The translations under genes and the position numbers were made by a program. A DNA stretch of 10,450 nucleotides from Spirochaetaceae bacterium (GTDB lineage: Bacteria; Spirochaetota; Spirochaetia; B11-G9): NCBI GenBank assembly GCA_030600745.1, contig JAUVLL010000077.1:1-10450 (forward strand), in the 5' to 3' direction. The notes beneath the pieces are model-generated. The model ran no database searches. It was given only the letters and a program-made list of their open reading frames with translations, and was not told the origin of the DNA. How positions within the stretch are numbered: position 1 is the first letter of the stretch; every line of letters begins with the position of its first letter. This document shows, piece after piece, positions 5,630-10,450 of the stretch.

Positions 5630-6976
5630 CTACCTGCAGCAAATTTCTCTTGCAACAGATTCTGCAGCAACAATCGCCGGATACATAGTAGGAGCTGCAG
5701 TTAACAGTGGATGTGTACCAAACTGCATGGTAACAATATCAATTGCACTCAGTCCCTGCTGAATGGCCATACCAAGAATGTTGATCAGCTCACCTGCAGA
5801 TTTACCAGTTGCTACCTGTGCCCCCAGGAGTACTCCTCCGCTTTTAGAAAAGATAAGCTTAACAGTCTGAGGAGACGCATCAGGTATACTCCCCGGATGT
5901 CTGTCAACAGCAGTGAATTTTCCTACCTTTATCTCAAATCCTTCACTTTTTGCAGTTGCCTCTGTAATTCCGGCAGCACCCATTGCCATCCCCTCGATTG
6001 CAGATGAAAATATTGAGATATTCCCCTTATTCTGCTTAATAAGTCTAATTCCAAAGAGATTCATACCTGCAACGCGTGCATCGAAGGTTGCAGTAGATGC
6101 AAGCATTAATCTGGTAGCTTTTCTGGTAAAGAAGTCTTTATGTTCAGCACAGTCTCCCACAGCAAATATATCAGGAATCGAAGTTCTCTGATATTCATCT
6201 GTCCAGATTGAATTGTACCTGCCCATATAGAGGCCGGCTTCGGTTGCAAGTTCAGTACAGGGTTTATACCCAATCGACAGTATAACAGCATCTGCCTTCA
6301 GGAGATCACCATTATCCAGTTCAACAGATGTTACATGCCCGTTCTCACCATTAAGTCGCATTACCTTATGACCAGTCTTTATATTCATACCCCTGGAAAC
6401 CAATTGTTTATTAACAATTTCTGAAATATCCTCATCAAAAGCCAGAGGTAAAACTCTTTCCAGCGCTTCTACCAGGATCACATTCTTCCCCTGCTGACGG
6501 AGTTCATCACTCATCTCCACACCGATAAATCCTGCTCCAATGATAACCACATTTTTAGCTCTGGAAATAGGCTCCATAATTTTTTTCAGATATTCATAAT
6601 CTTTTGGGATAATAAATATACCTTCCTGATCTACTCCTTCTATAGGAGGGACAAAGGGGGTGGAGCCTGTTGCGAATACTAATTTATCGTATTCGATTTC
6701 AGTCTTTCCTGTCAGAACTTTTTTAACTTCTGTATCAACTTTTTTTACTTCTTCTATTAGAAAATCAACACCAAGTTTTTTTATAGGATCAATTCCGACC
6801 TTATCATCATCGATTGATTTTAAGGTAGAAAATATGTACGGAATCCCACAGGGAACCAGAGATATTTCCTCTTTTCTAACAATTAGAACACTTTTATCAG
6901 GATGTGACAATTTTGCAGTCTTAGCAGCTATAAGACCTGCTGCAGAACCACCAATAATTACAACATCATATTTCAT
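5630..6976 (-). CDS. FAD-dependent NADH oxidase / CoA-disulfide reductase-type oxidoreductase
   Basis: This is a class of pyridine-nucleotide-disulfide oxidoreductase with a single active Cys that reduces O2, CoA-disulfide or polysulfide with NADH. In the 448-residue protein the FAD motif is IIGGSAAGLIAAK (7-19), the redox motif is LVPCGIPY with Cys43 (the same number as in CoA-disulfide reductase), and a second nucleotide motif IIGAGFIGVE (145-154) is followed by acidic E170, favouring NADH over NADPH. The FAD-ribityl motif AVGDCAE is at 272-278. The C-terminal dimerisation domain contains FGTHPLLTAAPTMYPAIVAAE-type sequence with Tyr432. The protein ends in ICCR: the Cys446-Cys447 pair is unusual for the group and recalls mercuric reductase. 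ATG at 6974-6976 is chosen because GGAGG (6982-6986) lies 5 nt upstream; a TTG four codons earlier would lie on that Shine-Dalgarno. Likely roles are oxygen or thiol redox defence. Oxidase versus disulfide reductase cannot be separated by sequence. Confidence 0.9.
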   Translation of the reverse strand: MKYDVVIIGGSAAGLIAAKTAKLSHPDKSVLIVRKEEISLVPCGIPYIFSTLKSIDDDKVGIDPIKKLGVDFLIEEVKKVDTEVKKVLTGKTEIEYDKLVFATGSTPFVPPIEGVDQEGIFIIPKDYEYLKKIMEPISRAKNVVIIGAGFIGVEMSDELRQQGKNVILVEALERVLPLAFDEDISEIVNKQLVSRGMNIKTGHKVMRLNGENGHVTSVELDNGDLLKADAVILSIGYKPCTELATEAGLYMGRYNSIWTDEYQRTSIPDIFAVGDCAEHKDFFTRKATRLMLASTATFDARVAGMNLFGIRLIKQNKGNISIFSSAIEGMAMGAAGITEATAKSEGFEIKVGKFTAVDRHPGSIPDASPQTVKLIFSKSGGVLLGAQVATGKSAGELINILGMAIQQGLSAIDIVTMQFGTHPLLTAAPTMYPAIVAAESVAREICCR

Positions 6977-7003
6977 AAACACCTCCAAGCAAATTATAAA
7001 TAC

Positions 7004-7033
7004 AGTATAATACTTTAATTTAATTAAATAAAG
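7004..7033 (-). promoter_or_regulatory. Candidate promoter and AT-rich palindromic operator of the NADH oxidase gene
   Basis: On the minus strand TATACT (7009-7004) is preceded by a 17-bp spacer and TTTATT (7032-7027, 3 of 6 matches). The expected leader is about 20 nt before ATG 6976. The spacer and -35 lie inside a palindrome, ATTTAATTAAAT at 7018-7029, flanked by CTTT (7013-7016, with one extra A) and AAAG (7030-7033), a plausible repressor site. Confidence 0.4.
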
Positions 7034-7116
7034 CGTTTATTGGTTTTATTTTCACAATATATTAATCATAGTCACATATAAATACACATATATATCTGTA
7101 TCACAATATTTCTTTT

Positions 7117-9228
7117 TTATTTTATCTTAAACTTATTAACCTCACTCTCTAAAGATACCGAAGCATCATCGAGAGTATTTGTAAGATTAGTTAATTCATT
7201 CAAAGCTATAGATATCTCTTCCGTTCCGGAAGAAATCTCATCCATAGATCCAAGAGCTTCAGAAGAGACTCTGGTAAGCATTTGCATAGATTTTACTATA
7301 GAAGCAGTACCATCAGACATCTTATCAGATCCATCCTTAACTTCAACTGTAATATTGTTTAAAAGATGCATGGCTTCAAGAATCTGTTCTCCACCCTTTG
7401 ACAATTCCAGAGTCGATGTATCAATTTCTGCAAGAGCTTCAGAAACTGCTATAACCTCTGTAAGTATCTCTTCAAATGCGGAACCTGTTGCCTTACCGGA
7501 ACCGGCTGCGGCAACAATTTTGCTTACTATCTCATTAAGTTCCTGTCCAATTCCCTTGGCATTTTTTGCAGAAGTTTCGGCAAGTTTTCTAATCTCATCT
7601 GCAACTACTGCAAAACCCTTTCCGGCATCCCCCGCATGAGCTGCCTCTATGGCCGCATTCATTGACAGGAGATTAGTCTGAGAGGCTATTCCATTTATTA
7701 CATCTACCATTTCAGAAATGACACCAATACTGCCGTTTACATCATCTACAATTTTAGTTGTTTCGGAGAGTTTTGTACCCCCGGATTTTGTTATAACAAC
7801 CAATTTATCAGTTGCTTCCTTTTTAGCTCTGGTTATTCCTGCTACATTAACTAAAGATGCTACCATTTCATTAATTGATGCAGTTGACTCTTCTACTGCA
7901 CTGGATTGTTCTTCAATCTGTTTTCCCAGATTACCGATAACTCCCTGTATTTTGGTAATCTCCTCTGATGTTGAATATATGTTTTCATCCAGAGTTACAA
8001 ACTGATTTTTTACGCCACTGACATTGGCAGATATTTCTACCACTGCAGCAGATGTTTCTTCGGCCGTTGCAGATAAAGATTCCTTTGCATCCACTGTAAG
8101 TTTTGTAGCAGATTTTATATTAACCATAAGCTGTTTCATCTTATGTAGAAAATTATTAAAACTTTCTGCAAGCATCCCTATTAAATCTGTGGATAATACT
8201 TCAAGATCCCTTGTCAGATCCCCCTCACCTTTGGCAATATCTTCCAGCATATCTTTGACTTTCCCTAAGGGGCGTACAACAATCAGGGTAACAATGAAAT
8301 AAATAATAACAGACATAACTATAAATACTGAAATGAAAATAATTACCAGCACCTTCATTAATTTCTGAAATGGAGCAAGATAGGGGTCCACATTTGACAA
8401 GCTCCCATATATCTCTTCTCCTGAAAATCTATAGGTTACCAGATGTTCTCCGGTATCATCCTGAAAAACAAAGCTCCCATTACCATTCTCACTGTTGAGT
8501 ACTCTTTCACCCCAGATAAAATCTGCGACATTCTTTCCCACAACTGTATCATTCGGATGATTTTTAATAACTCCTTCACGGGACATAATAAAAGGAAAAC
8601 CGCCATAATTATCCACTTTGAACTTCTTAATAGCTATCTGGAGATCGAAGTTTCTTTCTGCAGTACCCAGTTCGTCAGGTGTTACACCTATCTGGATTAT
8701 CCCGGGGAATTTTTTACCTGCAACACCAATATACTGGAAAAGAACATTATCAGCCTCTCTGAGTTGAGGTTCCTGTGCAAGTTCATAAAAAGGATCGGTT
8801 AAGGCATCGAGAAACGGTATAGTCTGTTCTGATGTATTAAAATCAAACCCGTAGAAGGCAGGAATGTTACCCCACCTTAGCACACCATTTGCATCAGTAA
8901 CATGAATCTCTTCTACTCCAATATCATCAACAAGTTTCTGGAAATTTTCCGCACTCCGATTAAATCCATTACTCTCCACAACGTTCCTTACCGAACGGGT
9001 TATCCTTAAAAAATTATTATTCAGACTGGATTTAAGGAGATCGATGGAAATTTCAGATTCTGCAGCCTTCTGCATAAATACAGTAAGAGCAACATCTGTT
9101 TTTTCCTTCATTATATCCATTAAAATATTTTCATAAGAAATTCTTGAAATGGAAAAAATAGTTAAAAATGCAATTATTAATACAACTACAACAGGAATAG
9201 AAAATTTTAATTTAAGTCCGAATTTCAT
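7117..9228 (-). CDS. Methyl-accepting chemotaxis protein with Cache-type periplasmic sensor
   Basis: A 703-residue transmembrane chemoreceptor that signals through CheA/CheW. TM1 spans about 9-28. A 260-residue periplasmic sensor follows, with two Cache/PDC-like stretches (EEIHVTDANGVLRWGN around 106-121, and FIMSREGVIKNHPNDTVVGKN around 213-233), which suggests a dCache small-molecule sensor. TM2 spans about 292-317, with HAMP from about 317 to 370 (VVRPLGKVKDMLEDIAKGEGDLT). The long helical signalling domain reaches the conserved hairpin tip at about 513-550, with IASQTNLLSMNAAIEAAHAGDAGKGFAVVADEIRKLAE-type sequence. There is no C-terminal NWETF-like CheR tether. AAAGGGG (9234-9240) lies 5 nt before the ATG, supporting the start. 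The ligand is unknown. It is divergent from the beta-barrel protein gene and co-oriented with the oxidase gene, with a 140-bp gap that makes a shared operon unlikely. Confidence 0.95.
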   Translation of the reverse strand: MKFGLKLKFSIPVVVVLIIAFLTIFSISRISYENILMDIMKEKTDVALTVFMQKAAESEISIDLLKSSLNNNFLRITRSVRNVVESNGFNRSAENFQKLVDDIGVEEIHVTDANGVLRWGNIPAFYGFDFNTSEQTIPFLDALTDPFYELAQEPQLREADNVLFQYIGVAGKKFPGIIQIGVTPDELGTAERNFDLQIAIKKFKVDNYGGFPFIMSREGVIKNHPNDTVVGKNVADFIWGERVLNSENGNGSFVFQDDTGEHLVTYRFSGEEIYGSLSNVDPYLAPFQKLMKVLVIIFISVFIVMSVIIYFIVTLIVVRPLGKVKDMLEDIAKGEGDLTRDLEVLSTDLIGMLAESFNNFLHKMKQLMVNIKSATKLTVDAKESLSATAEETSAAVVEISANVSGVKNQFVTLDENIYSTSEEITKIQGVIGNLGKQIEEQSSAVEESTASINEMVASLVNVAGITRAKKEATDKLVVITKSGGTKLSETTKIVDDVNGSIGVISEMVDVINGIASQTNLLSMNAAIEAAHAGDAGKGFAVVADEIRKLAETSAKNAKGIGQELNEIVSKIVAAAGSGKATGSAFEEILTEVIAVSEALAEIDTSTLELSKGGEQILEAMHLLNNITVEVKDGSDKMSDGTASIVKSMQMLTRVSSEALGSMDEISSGTEEISIALNELTNLTNTLDDASVSLESEVNKFKIK

Positions 9229-9281
9229 ACAGGCCCCTTTAATATCACTATATATGACAAATTAATCATATATCTCTATTC

Positions 9282-9310
9282 AGTATACCATATAAAAAAT
9301 TATATTGAAA
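9282..9310 (-). promoter_or_regulatory. Extended -10 promoter for the chemoreceptor gene
   Basis: On the minus strand TGGTATACT (9290-9282) gives an extended -10 (TGn plus TATACT). A weak TTTCAA -35 (9310-9305) sits at 17-bp spacing. The leader to ATG 9228 would be about 47 nt. No sigma28-type (TAAA...GCCGATAA) flagellar promoter was seen. Confidence 0.45.
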
Positions 9311-9319
9311 TATTTTTAC

Positions 9320-9348
9320 TTGCAATCAAACAAAATCAATACTATTCT
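9320..9348 (+). promoter_or_regulatory. Candidate promoter for the beta-barrel protein gene
   Basis: TTGCAA (9320-9325, 4 of 6 matches) and TATTCT (9343-9348, 4 of 6) are separated by 17 bp. The expected start is near 9355, about 32 nt before the ATG. It lies back to back with the chemoreceptor promoter, with about 9 bp between the two -35 elements. Confidence 0.45.
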
Positions 9349-9386
9349 AAGATTAGAAATCTAAAAAGGAAAATCAAGGGATAATT

Positions 9387-10424
9387 ATGAAAATTTTTAT
9401 ATTTATGACCATTTTATTATTACTTGTAACCTCCGGTACTCTATTCTCAGCAGAAATTTCAACTTATTTTGGTGCAGTCGGTGCATATTATTTTGATGAT
9501 AACAAAGGCGACACTATTAACAATGGTTTTTCACCTATATCATATTCACCAGTAACAAACCCCGGTACTTATCCCCTGGCTGCAGGAGATGACGGCAGAG
9601 ATCTTGGAAGCGGCTGGGGTGGAGCAGAGGCAAAAACATCTATCACCCACAAAATAAAAGTACCCTTTATGCAGGGGACCGGTGTAATGACTTCGGACAA
9701 CAGTATTCTTTATCAGCTTAAGGGAGAGCTTTCACCAGTTTCTATTAATGCTATTTTCTCTACTACCATAACTCCCATAGCTTTTCTTAACTTTCAGGCA
9801 GGAGCCCAGATTGGAACGGGTTGGAATTTCTTCGGACTATTTAATGGGCTCGGACTTAATAACGATGGAACAGGTATTCCTGAAAAAGAACCTGTACCAG
9901 GTGTCATGGCAAAATCCTGGCTGTCCGGAACCTTCCAGTTTGACCTTGGTGCAGTTATTCCCGGGGAATGGACCCATATTATTACGGCTGCAACAGCCAA
10001 AGGGGAATATAAATACTTCTCTGATGCAGGAAAAGGTGATGCCTGGCAGTATGAAGCGGACACAGGAGAAAACTTTAATGGTTTCAGTTTCTTAGGATCC
10101 TATATTTTAGGTTATAAACTACCATATAAGGTAAATACAGTTGCCTTCCTTGTTGAAACAGAACAGATGTTAGGCGCTAACCAGGATATGTCTTCCTCGG
10201 ATTCTGTTGATTGGGGATCAGATTTTACACAGGTGACATTTGGTCCAATTGCCAATATTAAGTTATCTGAAAACAGCAGTTTACTTATTCTCCTTCAGTT
10301 CCGTACTGAAAAACTATATACCGATGCAACAGTTTATAATAATTACTTCCGTAACAGAGAGTATGACGGAACTTATGTTGACTTTAGAAGAATTGCATTT
10401 TCCTATTCGAAGAAATTTAAATAG
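9387..10424 (+). CDS. Secreted, probably outer-membrane beta-barrel protein
   Basis: The 345-residue protein opens with a signal peptide (MKIFIFMTILLLLVTSGTLFSA, likely cut after Ala22 before EIS), with no lipobox Cys. The mature part is rich in Gly and aromatic residues and alternates hydrophobic and polar residues as in membrane beta strands, for example in ISTYFGAVGAYYF (24-36), the segment around PIAFLNFQAGAQIGTGWNFFG, and the end segment RRIAFSYSKKFK. The last strand has aromatics at alternating places but ends in Lys rather than Phe. Low Cys, and loops with Gly/Asp/Asn, fit a surface-exposed barrel. I do not recognise a named porin family; it resembles uncharacterised spirochaete outer-membrane proteins by general character only. 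AAGGG (9376-9380) lies 6 nt before ATG, supporting the start. It is complete (TAG at 10422-10424) and is transcribed away from the chemoreceptor. Confidence 0.7.
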   Translation: MKIFIFMTILLLLVTSGTLFSAEISTYFGAVGAYYFDDNKGDTINNGFSPISYSPVTNPGTYPLAAGDDGRDLGSGWGGAEAKTSITHKIKVPFMQGTGVMTSDNSILYQLKGELSPVSINAIFSTTITPIAFLNFQAGAQIGTGWNFFGLFNGLGLNNDGTGIPEKEPVPGVMAKSWLSGTFQFDLGAVIPGEWTHIITAATAKGEYKYFSDAGKGDAWQYEADTGENFNGFSFLGSYILGYKLPYKVNTVAFLVETEQMLGANQDMSSSDSVDWGSDFTQVTFGPIANIKLSENSSLLILLQFRTEKLYTDATVYNNYFRNREYDGTYVDFRRIAFSYSKKFK

Positions 10425-10431
10425 ATATATA

Positions 10432-10441
10432 GGATTAATCC
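10432..10441. repeat. GGATTAATCC palindrome after the barrel-protein stop
   Basis: A perfect 10-bp palindrome lies 8 nt after the TAG. It may be part of a terminator or a dyad that continues past the window edge; the window ends 9 nt later, so it cannot be resolved. Confidence 0.25.
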
Positions 10442-10450
10442 AAACTGGTT

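Noticed and set aside
6986..6988. TTG as start of the oxidase gene
   Set aside because: It overlaps the GGAGG Shine-Dalgarno that serves the ATG at 6974-6976, and the family N-terminus (MKYDVVIIGG) begins at that ATG.
7355..8302. Several long open frames antisense to the chemoreceptor
   Set aside because: They mirror the low-complexity Ala/Ser/Glu coiled-coil coding sequence of the receptor and show no protein-family features.

Overview
This is an AT-rich bacterial window (roughly 60-65 % A+T by eye) that is almost fully coding: eight protein genes, no RNA genes, no mobile elements and no CRISPR array. The best guess for the host is a spirochaete of the Spirochaetales. The reasons are a MurA with Asp in place of the catalytic Cys (known in Borrelia, Treponema, Chlamydia and mycobacteria), a relaxed lipobox on a secreted lipoprotein, a large Cache-type chemoreceptor, and an outer-membrane-type beta protein. 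The taxonomic call is an inference from gene content, not from a marker gene.

Layout. Positions 2-1240 (+) hold the 3' part of a TPR protein with three C-terminal membrane segments. It converges on murA (1282-2556, -), the first committed step of peptidoglycan synthesis. Upstream of murA on the same strand is a lipoprotein with two Asp-rich calcium-type loops (2683-3939, -). A 153-bp divergent region (3940-4092) carries a symmetric ATTATAAT core that supplies a consensus -10 box on each strand, and a G/C-run hairpin abutting the next start codon. It drives a tight two-gene operon on the + strand: a DUF1893 (TM1506-like, deaminase-fold) protein (4093-4464) and a divergent ROK/ASKHA sugar-kinase-like protein (4466-5575), separated by one base. 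A pair of adjacent perfect hairpins (5570-5615) separates this operon from a convergent flavin-dependent NADH oxidase / CoA-disulfide-reductase-type enzyme (5630-6976, -). That enzyme has the family's active Cys43 and an additional C-terminal Cys-Cys pair. Upstream of it is a methyl-accepting chemotaxis protein (7117-9228, -), divergent from a secreted, probably outer-membrane beta-barrel protein (9387-10424, +). Their promoters lie back to back.

Functionally this is mostly a chromosomal housekeeping neighbourhood: cell wall, envelope lipoprotein, redox defence, chemotaxis and outer membrane. The part least explained by known biology is the DUF1893-ROK pair. Its kinase partner keeps the ATP-binding skeleton and the catalytic Asp but lacks the zinc motif that defines ROK enzymes. 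That pair is the best candidate for an undescribed activity, but the sequence alone does not prove a new system.
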